DNA from: Komarekiella delphini-convector SJRDD-AB1
GTDB taxonomy: Bacteria; Cyanobacteriota; Cyanobacteriia; Cyanobacteriales; Nostocaceae
Assembly: GCF_014831675.1 (NCBI RefSeq)
Contig: NZ_VJXY01000049.1
Span: forward strand, 1-53,483
Direction: 5' to 3'
DNA length: 53,483 nt
This document shows, one piece after another, positions 25,777 to 34,900 of the stretch. The notes beneath the pieces were generated by a model, which saw only the letters and a program-made list of their open reading frames with translations, was not told the origin of the DNA and ran no database searches. A program made the position numbers and the translations under genes. The first letter of the stretch is position 1. Every line of letters begins with the position of its first letter.

Positions 25777-26729
25777 TTAATCCTCACACCAAAAAGTAAT
25801 CTCAAATTGTCAATAAAAGTTGACAAAATTAAAGCTATTAGTAGCAAATAGACTAAAACGTTTATGTACTAAATTGTTTGGCTTTATGGTAAATGTGTCA
25901 AATGACAAACCGTCAAACTTCTAAATTGCGTTCTAGCTGGAAAATTACTTATTGATTAATTATTCTTATGGTTGAAACCCGTTGATTAATATACTTTCAA
26001 AACTCTTAATAAACAAGCATTTGAGATTAGTTCTACTTATCGTCAAATACCAAAATTATTCTATAGTAAAACAAAAATATATAAGATTAATTATCAATAA
26101 ATACGCTAACAATAAGTAGTAACATTTACTACTATAGTTTTTTTGTACGCATCAAATCTTGAAAAAAGATTATAAACAACGCACTTAATCTCTGAAATTT
26201 TTGCTGGACAAGGATATTGATAAAAAAGAACCTAGATTTTGAACCACACAAAACCTTGCTATTAAGGGATTATTATACTTTAGATGCGTTGGACTTGATA
26301 CCTAGTGAGAGTATATTTTTTAACTTCTAATTAATTGGAAGAGAAAAAATTAAATAGTCAAAACTAATATGTACTACTTTATACTCATTAAGACAAACAT
26401 ATTTTAGATTGACAATACTCTAAAATCTGTATTAGCTTAAGCCCTAGTACCTTCTTTTTAAAATAAAAATTTCAAGGCATTTCAAATTAATTGATGAAAC
26501 TTAACCATAAAAATAGGTAATACAAACTTTTTAAAGCTGAAAAAAGTGTACAAAGTAATGCAGTAAAAGAAAGTTGAAAATGCAGAATTTTTCCCAGCCG
26601 ATTTGCGGAACTTAGTAGAGTATCCGAATAAAAAAAGCAAAATATTTACTTTATATGGCTGCTAGTAATAGATTCACATAGCTTGTTACGACTGCACAAA
26701 AAAACTGAGCAATTTTCTGAGAAACGTCG
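25777..26729. other. Divergent promoter region of the metallophore locus
   Basis: 953 AT-rich bases between the receptor gene and the biosynthesis operon. The receptor-proximal 140 bases carry several GACA/TGTC half-sites (TTGTCA...TGACAA at 25808-25827, TGTCAAATGACA at 25895-25906, GACAAACCGTC at 25904-25914). I looked for a GATAAT-repeat Fur box and found none convincing. The part next to the ligase gene has only isolated half-sites. No gene is seen. Confidence 0.5.
25904..25914. promoter_or_regulatory. Putative PetR-type operator before the TonB receptor (one mismatch)
   Basis: GACAAACCGTC fits GACA-N3-TGTC except for one base. It overlaps the palindrome TGTCAAATGACA. It is the only occurrence of this pattern found by eye near the metallophore locus and lies about 130 bases upstream of the receptor start. 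Confidence 0.4.
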
Positions 26730-28307
26730 ATGATGTATAACAGTGAAATAACAACGTTGGCAGATTTACCGCGCGTGCAAGCGCGTCAATTTCCAGACGC
26801 TAGGGCATTGATATTCAAGGATAAGTCACTTACCTATATACAATTAGATAAAAGAAGTAATCAGGTCGCAAATTCACTTTTAGCCCAAGGAATTCAACCG
26901 AGTGCGCGAGTAGCATTTTTAGCTAAAGATTCACTTAAGATTTATGAAATTTTATTTGCTTGTTGCAAAATAAAAGCTGTTTTTGTACCGATTAATTGGC
27001 GTTTAGCTGCTGCTGAAATCAGCTATATTCTCAGAGATGCTAATGTTGAAATTCTTTTTGTTGGGGCTGAATTTTATCAGTTAGTAGAATCGATTAGAAA
27101 TGAGATTGACGGTGTTAAAACCATTATTGCCTTAGAAGAAATTGACAGCAATTGCCTGAGTTACGATATCTGGTCTCAGGAACATAGTGATGAGCCACCA
27201 AATGTTGCTGTTGCAGCCAATGATGTAGCCGTACAAATGTATACTAGTGGCACTACTGGAAGACCTAAAGGTGTCCAACTAGGACATTACAGTTTTTTTG
27301 CGATCGCCAAAGAATTTGCTCAACGAGGCGAAACCTGGATAAATTGGAACGAAACTGACAAAAGTTTGCTTACCTTATCTTTATTCCATATCGGCAGTCT
27401 CTGGTGGGCTATTCGTGGTTTAGCAGCCGGAGCAGAAAATATTGTCTTAGAAAATTTTATCGGTGTTGAGGTTCTCGAAGCGATTGAAAAGTACCGCATC
27501 ACTAAGACATTTATGGTTCCAGCAATGATTCAAGTTCTGTTGAACGAACCATTATGCCAAAAAACAGATTTTTCATCACTAGAATACATTATTTATGGCG
27601 GTTCCCCCATAGCTGAATCATCACTCAAAAGTGCGATCGCTACATTTGGTTGTAATTTTGTGCAGATATATGGAATGACGGAAACTGGTAATTGTGCTGT
27701 CTCTTTACCTGCACAAGCTCATACATCTACAAATAAAAACATCCTCAAAGCTGCGGGTAAACCCTTTCCTGGTGTATCGATAGCCATCATCAACAGTGAA
27801 GGTAAAGAACTATCTTGCGCTCAAGTGGGTGAAGTTTGTATCAAATCTCCTGCAAATATGATTGGTTATTGGAAATTACCTGAAGCTACAGCAAAAACCT
27901 TAGTAGATGGCTGGATTCATACTGGTGATGCTGGTTACTTTGACGAAGAAGGTTACATTTACATTTGCGATCGCTTTAAAGACATGATTCTTTATGGTGG
28001 TGAAAATGTCTATCCAGCAGAAATCGAAAATATTTTATACGAACATCCAGCCATCAGGGAGGTAGCAGTAATTGGTGTTCCAGATGAAGATTTTGGCGAA
28101 GTAATCAAAGCGATCGTGGTTTTAAAAACAGGAATGAAAGCAACCGCATTAGATATTATTAATTTTGTTCGGGGTAAAATTGCTGATTTTAAGTTACCTA
28201 GAAGCGTTGAATTTACTGAATCTTTGCCCAGAACGCCTAGTGGTAAATTGCAAAAGGCCAAGATTCGGGAGAAATATTGGGAAGGGTATGAACGCCGTGT
28301 GAATTAA
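26730..28307 (+). CDS. Acyl-CoA/acyl-ACP ligase (ScoC/FadD10-like)
   Basis: 525 aa ANL-superfamily adenylating enzyme. The core motifs are VQMYTSGTTGRPKGV (~168-182), YGMTETGNCAVS (~312), GWIHTGDAGYFDEEGYIYICDRFKDMI (~391-417), and the catalytic Lys in PRTPSGKLQKAKIRE near the end. It is the first gene of the operon. In isonitrile lipopeptide pathways such a ligase activates a (modified) fatty acid and loads it on a stand-alone carrier protein, present here at 31693. The sequence does not show chain length. Without context it would be annotated only as a long-chain acyl-CoA ligase. Confidence 0.8.
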   Translation: MMYNSEITTLADLPRVQARQFPDARALIFKDKSLTYIQLDKRSNQVANSLLAQGIQPSARVAFLAKDSLKIYEILFACCKIKAVFVPINWRLAAAEISYILRDANVEILFVGAEFYQLVESIRNEIDGVKTIIALEEIDSNCLSYDIWSQEHSDEPPNVAVAANDVAVQMYTSGTTGRPKGVQLGHYSFFAIAKEFAQRGETWINWNETDKSLLTLSLFHIGSLWWAIRGLAAGAENIVLENFIGVEVLEAIEKYRITKTFMVPAMIQVLLNEPLCQKTDFSSLEYIIYGGSPIAESSLKSAIATFGCNFVQIYGMTETGNCAVSLPAQAHTSTNKNILKAAGKPFPGVSIAIINSEGKELSCAQVGEVCIKSPANMIGYWKLPEATAKTLVDGWIHTGDAGYFDEEGYIYICDRFKDMILYGGENVYPAEIENILYEHPAIREVAVIGVPDEDFGEVIKAIVVLKTGMKATALDIINFVRGKIADFKLPRSVEFTESLPRTPSGKLQKAKIREKYWEGYERRVN

Positions 28308-28406
28308 AGGGAGCATCCCAAATATTTGGGTTTATTTTTAAACGCAGAGTCACGCTGAGGTTTACGCAAAGGAGCGCAGAGTAGAGGAAGAAATGAGAAA
28401 TGACAA

Positions 28407-29663
28407 ATGAAAAATTCTAAAGTTCCGCTTTGGAAACCGCTAACTGTACGCAACTTCTTACTTCTGTACATCGGTGAGACTGTTTCGCTTCTGGGCGATC
28501 AATTTTATATCGTTGCATTGCCTTGGTTAACAATACAGTTAACTAACTCTGGGATCACGTTAGGTACTGTGTTAATGAGTGCAGCGATTCCCCGTGCTGT
28601 TTTGATGTTGTTTGGTGGTGTGGTGAGCGATCGCTTTTCACCACGATTAGTGATGTTGGTTTCCAATGCTTTACGTGGGTTACTAGTCATTTTATTTGCA
28701 ACCATCGTTGCACTTAAAATGACTCAACTATGGCATATTTACTTTTTTGCTGCGGGCTTCGGCATATTTGATGGCTTTTTTATACCTGCATCTAAATCAA
28801 TTATCCCCAGTCTGGTTTCAAAAGAACAGTTAATAGCAAGTAATACCTTGAGCCAAGGAACTTCCCAACTGATTTTGCTAATTGGGCCGGCTTTGGGTGG
28901 TTTGCTGATTGCAACTGCTGGGATTGAAGTAGCATTTGTCATTGATGGGATAACTTTTGCCATCACAACTATCATGCTTTTGCTGATGAAGGGAACAACA
29001 GCAAAAGCAACAGCATTGAATGGGGAATTAAATCAAAATTCTACGTCAACTAAAAAAACTATGAATTTGATTGCTGGTATGCGTGAGGGATTTTACTACG
29101 CATGGCACAATCAGCCTCTCAGAATCTTTTTGCTGGTAATGGTAATCCTAAATTTTCTATTTATTGGGCCATTACAAGTTGGCATGACTTCATTAGCTCA
29201 TAGTCGCTTCCCAGGTGGTGCAGTAGCTTTAGGAATATTGCAATCAGCTTGGGGTGGTGGTGGGTTAATTGGGACACTCACACCTCAATTTGTCAAAAAT
29301 CTTCCCAACATCGGAGTTTTATTGTTAACTATTGCGAGTGTTCAAGGCTTTGGTTTATTTTTACTTGGCTTTATTGGCAATATAGCACTAGCTAGTATAA
29401 CAATTGCAGTGCTAGGATTTTGCAGTTGTATTTTTACTGTGGTAGGAATTACTTGGATTCAGAAACAAACTCAACCTGAAATGTTAGGAAGAGTTATGAG
29501 TTTGGGAATGTTTTCTGCTTTTGGTGTTGCTCCTGTTTCCTTTGCTTTAGCTGGTTTCTTAGTCAATTTAAATCTGACAATTATGTTTACTGTTGCGGGT
29601 AGCATCATGCTAATTACAAGTCTTTGTTTGGCAGCAAATCCATCAGTACGTAAGATTAGTTAA
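28407..29663 (+). CDS. MFS exporter, 418 aa (probable metallophore efflux)
   Basis: About 12 membrane helices. Landmarks are LLYIGETVSLLGDQFYIVALPWL (~18-40), VVSDRFSPRLVMLVSNALRG (~75-95, the loop 2-3 motif), SKEQLIASNTLSQGTSQLILLIGPALGG, and WIQKQTQPEMLGRVMSLGMFSAFG. This pattern belongs to the EntS/MFS_3 group of exporters. Lying 99 bases after the ligase and before the oxidase, it is probably the exporter of the finished product. The gap before it carries a short piece of the ACGCAGAG-type repeat. Confidence 0.8.
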   Translation: MKNSKVPLWKPLTVRNFLLLYIGETVSLLGDQFYIVALPWLTIQLTNSGITLGTVLMSAAIPRAVLMLFGGVVSDRFSPRLVMLVSNALRGLLVILFATIVALKMTQLWHIYFFAAGFGIFDGFFIPASKSIIPSLVSKEQLIASNTLSQGTSQLILLIGPALGGLLIATAGIEVAFVIDGITFAITTIMLLLMKGTTAKATALNGELNQNSTSTKKTMNLIAGMREGFYYAWHNQPLRIFLLVMVILNFLFIGPLQVGMTSLAHSRFPGGAVALGILQSAWGGGGLIGTLTPQFVKNLPNIGVLLLTIASVQGFGLFLLGFIGNIALASITIAVLGFCSCIFTVVGITWIQKQTQPEMLGRVMSLGMFSAFGVAPVSFALAGFLVNLNLTIMFTVAGSIMLITSLCLAANPSVRKIS

Positions 29664-29862
29664 CCAGGACTTACGCAAGTGTCACAAAAAAATAAAAATT
29701 TTTGCTTGTAGTAAGGGCTGAAGTCCTTATTTTGAGGACTAAAGTCCTCTCTTCTCTACGAGACGCTAAGAGCGAACGAGACGCTGCGCGAACACTACAA
29801 ACTTAAGCCTATAAAAATCTGGTTTGATTTATTAATTTTCCCGTGAAGCGAGTGATAAAACT
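29664..29862. repeat. Intergenic Nostoc repeats
   Basis: 199 bases with the common pieces CCAGGACTTACGCAAG, a palindromic AGTAAGGGCTGAAGTCCTTA / GAGGACTAAAGTCCTC, and GAGACGCTGCGCGAACACTAC. No gene; they separate the exporter from the oxidase and may also be transcribed through. Confidence 0.5.
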
Positions 29863-30741
29863 ATGAAAGTTCAATATCAAGACAATCAGCGAATGGGAGT
29901 TGTTGTTTATGATTTTAATCATAAAACTGCTTCAGATGGAGATATTCAGGATCTTAAGCAACTGATATATGAATACAAAATTGTTGTAATCAAGGATCAA
30001 GATTTATTACCTCATGAGTATTGCGATTTTGGGTATCGCCTTGGGGAGGTAGAAAAATACTATCAGCCAATGTATCACCATCCAGAAAGGGCAGATATTT
30101 TTGTTTCTTCCAATGTTTCTGAGAATGGTCAGCAAGTTGGAGTTCCTAAGACTGGGAAATTTTGGCACGCTGATTATGCGTTTATGCCGAGGCCATTTGC
30201 ATTTTCAATGGTATATCCTCAGATCCTTCCTAGTAAGGAGCGTGGCACTTACTTTATTAATATGTCCAAAGTATATCAAAGTTTACCAGATGACCTGAAA
30301 GCGATCGCCAATGAGTCAAGTTGTTATCACAGTGTAAGACGTTTTTTTAAAATTCGTCCTGAAGATGTTTATCGTCCGATTTCGGAAATATTAGACGAGA
30401 TTGAACGAGTCACTCCTCCCGCAAAGCATCCAATGACCTTTACTCATCCCGTTACAGGAGAAACTATCCTCTACATTACCGAGGGGTTTACTTATCGTAT
30501 AGATGATTCAGAGGGAAAGCCGCGAGATATAAATGTTCTCCAAAGGTTTTTGACTCATTCCGGTCAGTTAGACAAAAGTTTTAAATATCCATTAATCGAA
30601 CACCATGAATTTGAATTAGGGGATGTGCGGATTTGGGATAATCGATCTTTAGTCCATTGCGCTCACTATGCTGCAAATTCAGAACCAGCGATTACATTTC
30701 GATTGACCTTGCACGATAGCTATCCATTTTATCAGTTATAG
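29863..30741 (+). CDS. TauD-type non-heme iron oxidase (ScoE/Rv0097-like isonitrile-forming)
   Basis: 292 aa. The Fe(II) facial triad is HxD in KFWHADYAF (His102, Asp104) and His265 in IWDNRSLVHCAHY; Arg280 (ITFRLTLHD) would bind 2-oxoglutarate. SSCYHSVRRFFKIRPEDVYRPISE (~152-175) fits what I recall as a block specific to ScoE and Rv0097. These convert a glycine adduct of a short or medium beta-amino fatty acid to an isonitrile by oxidation and decarboxylation. Ligase, FcoT-type thioesterase, carrier protein and NRPS genes around it match that pathway. A taurine-type dioxygenase is the alternative, but the neighbours argue against it. Confidence 0.78.
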   Translation: MKVQYQDNQRMGVVVYDFNHKTASDGDIQDLKQLIYEYKIVVIKDQDLLPHEYCDFGYRLGEVEKYYQPMYHHPERADIFVSSNVSENGQQVGVPKTGKFWHADYAFMPRPFAFSMVYPQILPSKERGTYFINMSKVYQSLPDDLKAIANESSCYHSVRRFFKIRPEDVYRPISEILDEIERVTPPAKHPMTFTHPVTGETILYITEGFTYRIDDSEGKPRDINVLQRFLTHSGQLDKSFKYPLIEHHEFELGDVRIWDNRSLVHCAHYAANSEPAITFRLTLHDSYPFYQL

Positions 30742-31041
30742 AGCAATTGTATTCGCACTGCGTTTAAAACATCTCAGTCATTCGATTTTGGATTTTAGAT
30801 TTTGGATAGATATTAGAGGTTATTTCAAAAGTGTTTCGTTGTGATTTTTGCACTTTTAGCTCCCCCTTAACCCCCCTTAAAAAGGGGGAAATCAGAATCA
30901 AAGTCTCTCTTTTTAAGGGAGATTTAGAGGGATCTAAAACTTGTGATATTGACAAGAGGACTTTTTAAACATCCTATTATAGATAAATCTAGAGGTTTGT
31001 AACCTGCTCATAATTATTTGGTCATTTCATCAGGAGAAAGC
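30742..31041. repeat. Intergenic region with CCCCTTAA inverted repeat
   Basis: About 300 bases between oxidase and thioesterase genes. They contain TTAACCCCCCTTAAAAAGGG, an inverted repeat common in cyanobacterial spacers, and a partner stretch TTTTTAAGGGAGATTTAGAG. The end of the region supplies the ribosome binding site AGGAG for the next gene. Confidence 0.45.
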
Positions 31042-31602
31042 ATGATGTTGAAGTTTCAGGATTCAAGTCAACAAAGCGTCAAACAAAATAGTATCCACAT
31101 CAATAATGATAATATCTTACTGGCACAAGTACTCAAGCCTTATAAAGCTAATTGTCAGTATCTTAAATCTGCTGAAATAACTAAAGAGGGCGATCCTCAG
31201 CATGGGGGACGTGTAATCGGACGATGTGAATTCTCGATTCCAGAATCATGTTATATCGATGATACGGGTCATTTTAATTCAGTGGAGTTCAATATTTGCT
31301 ACAACCAAATGATGTATTATGTCATAGCTAAATCCGTAAAAGAAAGACTGATGGCATCATTTCAGTCGTGGACTATGGCAGATTATTGGAATAAACAGCT
31401 ACCGGATGTCTATATTGTGAATTTTGAAAGTTCCTTTCGACGTGCTATGCAGTCTTCTAAATTTTGGGGTGAGATTGAATTTACTAATATTCGGATCAAA
31501 TCTGGGATGATGTATATAGTTACCAAATGTCATTATTGGGATGAGAAAGATGGTAATTGCAGTGGTAATGTGAAATTAGTTATTGTAAATTCTCCGCAAT
31601 AA
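31042..31602 (+). CDS. FcoT/ScoD-type thioesterase-fold protein
   Basis: 186 aa from ATG 31042, preceded by CAGGAGAAAGC; a longer frame from a TTG at 31018 is unlikely. The length fits M. tuberculosis FcoT (Rv0098, 183 aa). Blocks shared with what I recall of FcoT are LKPYKANCQYLKSA, IPESCYIDDTGHFNSVEFNICYNQ (the most telling), FQSWTMADYWNKQLP, SSFRRA and CHYWDEKDGNCSGNVKL. FcoT and Streptomyces ScoD are hot-dog-fold proteins needed for isonitrile lipopeptides, thought to handle glycine addition to an unsaturated acyl chain and/or release of the acyl thioester. Such proteins are rarely reported from cyanobacteria. Confidence 0.8.
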   Translation: MMLKFQDSSQQSVKQNSIHINNDNILLAQVLKPYKANCQYLKSAEITKEGDPQHGGRVIGRCEFSIPESCYIDDTGHFNSVEFNICYNQMMYYVIAKSVKERLMASFQSWTMADYWNKQLPDVYIVNFESSFRRAMQSSKFWGEIEFTNIRIKSGMMYIVTKCHYWDEKDGNCSGNVKLVIVNSPQ

Positions 31603-31692
31603 TTTAACTCGAATTAATCCATTTTTTCACGCTCAAGACGCAGAGGCGCAGAGAAGAGAACGCAAATAAGGACTTTATTTTGCTTAAGTAGC

Positions 31693-31986
31693 ATGTCTAA
31701 AATCGCATTTTTCACAACTTATATTCAATACGAAATATCTAAAGTGATTGGTATAGACACATCTGAATTGGATGTTGAAATGTCTTTAAATTATTTAGGA
31801 CTGGATTCATTAATTGCTGTAAAACTCAGAAATAAGTTTAGAAAAGACTTGGAATTAGATATTCCAGCAGTAAAATTTCTAGAGGATACTAATGTTGCAA
31901 CTTTAGCAATATTAGTCAATGATTTGAGCGAAAATGCTGACTCAAAAATAAAAAATGATGATGAGTGGTTGGAAGGAGAATTATGA
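31693..31986 (+). CDS. Stand-alone acyl carrier protein (ScoB/Rv0100-like)
   Basis: 97 aa with the phosphopantetheine site in LNYLGLDSLIAVKLRNKF (Ser39). It would be loaded by the ligase at 26730 and present the isonitrile acyl chain to the first NRPS condensation domain. Its stop overlaps the NRPS start (ATGA), so carrier and synthetase are translationally coupled and probably made together. The acidic tail (DDEWLEGEL) is unlike a primary-metabolism AcpP. Confidence 0.85.
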   Translation: MSKIAFFTTYIQYEISKVIGIDTSELDVEMSLNYLGLDSLIAVKLRNKFRKDLELDIPAVKFLEDTNVATLAILVNDLSENADSKIKNDDEWLEGEL

Positions 31987-34900
31987 ATTTAGTTGAGTTT
32001 CTCACACAACTCTCACAACAGAATATAGAATTGTGGATTGATGAAGATAGTAAACTGCGTTATCGTGGTCGTAAAGAAGTATTAACTTCCACAGTTTTAA
32101 ATCAAATTAAGCAGCATAAAACAGAAATTATCGATTTGCTGCGCCAAGGTTTTCACATCTCTAAATCCTATCCCCTAACTCATGGTCAGCAAGGTCTATG
32201 GTTTTTGTATAAACTTGCACCCACAAGTGCAGCTTATAATGTTGCTTTTACAGCTCGCATCTGCTCCCATTTAAATATTCCGGCTTTACAACAAGCGTTT
32301 CAGAAGTTAGTAAATCGTCATCCAACTCTCCGCACAACATTTGCACAAAAAGATGGCGAACCTTTTCAACAGGTTCATGAATACCAAGAAGTTGATTTTG
32401 AAAATATTGACGCTTCAGATGGGAATGAAGATGAGTTGACAAGCCAAGTAATAGCAGCATATCAGCGTCCCTTTGATTTGGAAAAAGGGCCTTTATTGCG
32501 GGTAAATTTATTTACTTATTCTGAAGATAATTATGTAATATTACTAACAATACATCATATTATTATTGATGGTTTTTCCCTGGGAATTATTCTTGATGAG
32601 TTGCGTTTGCTCTACGAAGCGGAAAATACAGGTCGAGTCATATTTTTACCTGCTATTAAGTACCAATATCAAGACTTTGTACAGTGGCAGAGAAATACTT
32701 TAGCAAGTTCTGTGGGTGATGAACTATGGAATTACTGGCGCGAAAAATTAGCGGGTGAGTTACCTATATTAAAATTACCAACAGACCGACCGCGACCACC
32801 AATTCAAAGCTATCGGGGAGCTTCCCATACTTTTGAGTTGAATCAAGAGTTGACTTCTCAGCTGCGAGAAATGGCGAAAGCTCAAGGCGCAACCCTTTAT
32901 ATGACTTTGTTAACAGCTTTTCAAGTGCTACTTTACCGCTTGTCAGGTCAGGAAGATATAATTGTGGGTGCGCCTATTGAGGGGAGAAGTCAGCCGGAAT
33001 TTGCCGAAACTGTGGGTTTTTTCGTGAATATGCTGGCTTTGCGGGTAAATCTGGCTGGTAATCCGACATTTTCTCAGCTTTTAACTCAAGTACGCCAAAC
33101 TGTATTGGATGCGATCGCTCATCAAGATTATCCCTCTACTTTATTAATTGAGCGATCGCAACTCAACCGCGATCCGAGCCTTCCTGGTCTTTTTCGCGTT
33201 TCCTTTAATTTGTTAAAACTCAGTGAAATTGCTCAAGATTATGAATTGTCTATATCTGATAAAACTAAAACCAGAGAAAATTGGGGTGGGTTAACTTTAG
33301 AACCTTTTGTGATTCCCCAGCAGGAAGGACAGAATGATTTAGTGTTCGACATGATGGAAACGACTGAATCATTAATTGGTATTTTAAGATACAACACCGA
33401 TTTATTTGATGCTACGACAATTAGCAGGATAGCAAGTCATTTTCAAACTTTACTCACAGGGATTATTGCTAATTCCCAACAAGAAATTGCTTCCTTACCT
33501 CTACTCACGGAAGCTGAAGCAAATGATTTGTTGTGGAAGTGGAACAACAACCAAGTTGATTATCCTCAAGATAGAGTCATTCATGAGTTGTTTGAGAACT
33601 GTGTGAAGCAGCAACCAAATGCTGTTGCGGTGGTATTTCAAGAACAGCAACTAACCTATCAACAATTAAACAGCAAAGCCAATCAACTAGCACACTACCT
33701 GCGTTCCTTGGGAATAGGTAAAAATCAGCTTGTGGGAATTTGTGTGGAACGTTCCCTAGAAATGATTATTGCATTATTGGCAGTTCTGAAAGCAGGTGGA
33801 GCTTATCTACCTTTAGATCCTGCGTATCCCGAAGAACGTTTGAGCTTCATGCTGCGTGATTCTCAAGTATCGATATTGCTGACGCAACAAAAATTAGTAG
33901 CGAGTTTAGCAATAGAGGATTTAACTGTAGTTTGTTTAGATCGAGATTGGGAAGATATTTCCCAGGAAAGTGAAGAGAATATAGTAATTAATACTACGCC
34001 TCAAGATTTAGCCTACGTGATTTACACATCAGGTTCTACAGGTAAATCTAAGGGAGTAGCGATCGCTCATCGTAGTTTAGTAAATGCGTTTTATGCTTGG
34101 GAAAAAGCTTATCAACTCCAGTCTTTGACCAGTCATTTACAAATGGCGAGTTTTGCTTTTGATGTGTTTTCAGGGGATGTAATTCGCGCTCTTTGTAGTG
34201 GTGCTAAGTTGGTTTTATGTCCGCGTGAGTGGCTGTTGGAACCAGACAAGCTGTATAAACTGATGCTTGTGGAGAAAATTGATAGTGCTGAGTTTGTTCC
34301 AGCTGTGTTGAGAAACTTGGTTGAGTATTTGCAGAAAACTCAGCAAAATCTCCACTTTATGAAATTGTTGGTAGTTGGTTCAGATAGTTTGTATGTGCAA
34401 GAATATCAAGAATTTCAGCGTTTTTGTGGCGAACAGACACGTTTGATTAATTCCTATGGGGTAACGGAAGCGTGTATTGATAGCACGTATTTTGAATTGG
34501 GGATTGGGAAATTAGGAAGTGGGTTGGTTCCTATTGGTCGTCCATTTGCGAACACGCAAGTTTATATTCTAGATCGATATCTGCAATTAGTTCCCATTGG
34601 GGTTGCTGGTGAATTATATATTGGTGGTGCTGGTTTAGCTCAAGGTTATTTAAATCGTCCTGATTTAACTAAAGAGAAATTTATCCCCTATTCTCCCCAC
34701 AACTTTATTTTGTACAAAACGGGAGATTTAGCGTGTTATCTTCCTGACGGGAATATTGAATTACTTGGTCGAATTGACGATCAAGTGAAGATTCGGGGTT
34801 TCCGAATTGAACTAGGAGAAATTGAAGCTGTTTTGAGTAGTCATCCGCAAGTACAAGCAGCAGTGGTGATGCTTCGAGAACTGCAAACTGACAATAAATC

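Noticed and set aside
25777-26729. A Fur box controlling the metallophore operon
   Set aside because: I looked for GATAAT-type triplet repeats and found only AT-rich look-alikes without the repeated hexamer.
29863-30741. Taurine dioxygenase (TauD)
   Set aside because: No sulfonate transport genes nearby; the ligase, FcoT-like protein, carrier protein and NRPS context and the FFKIRPEDVYRP block point to the isonitrile-forming group.
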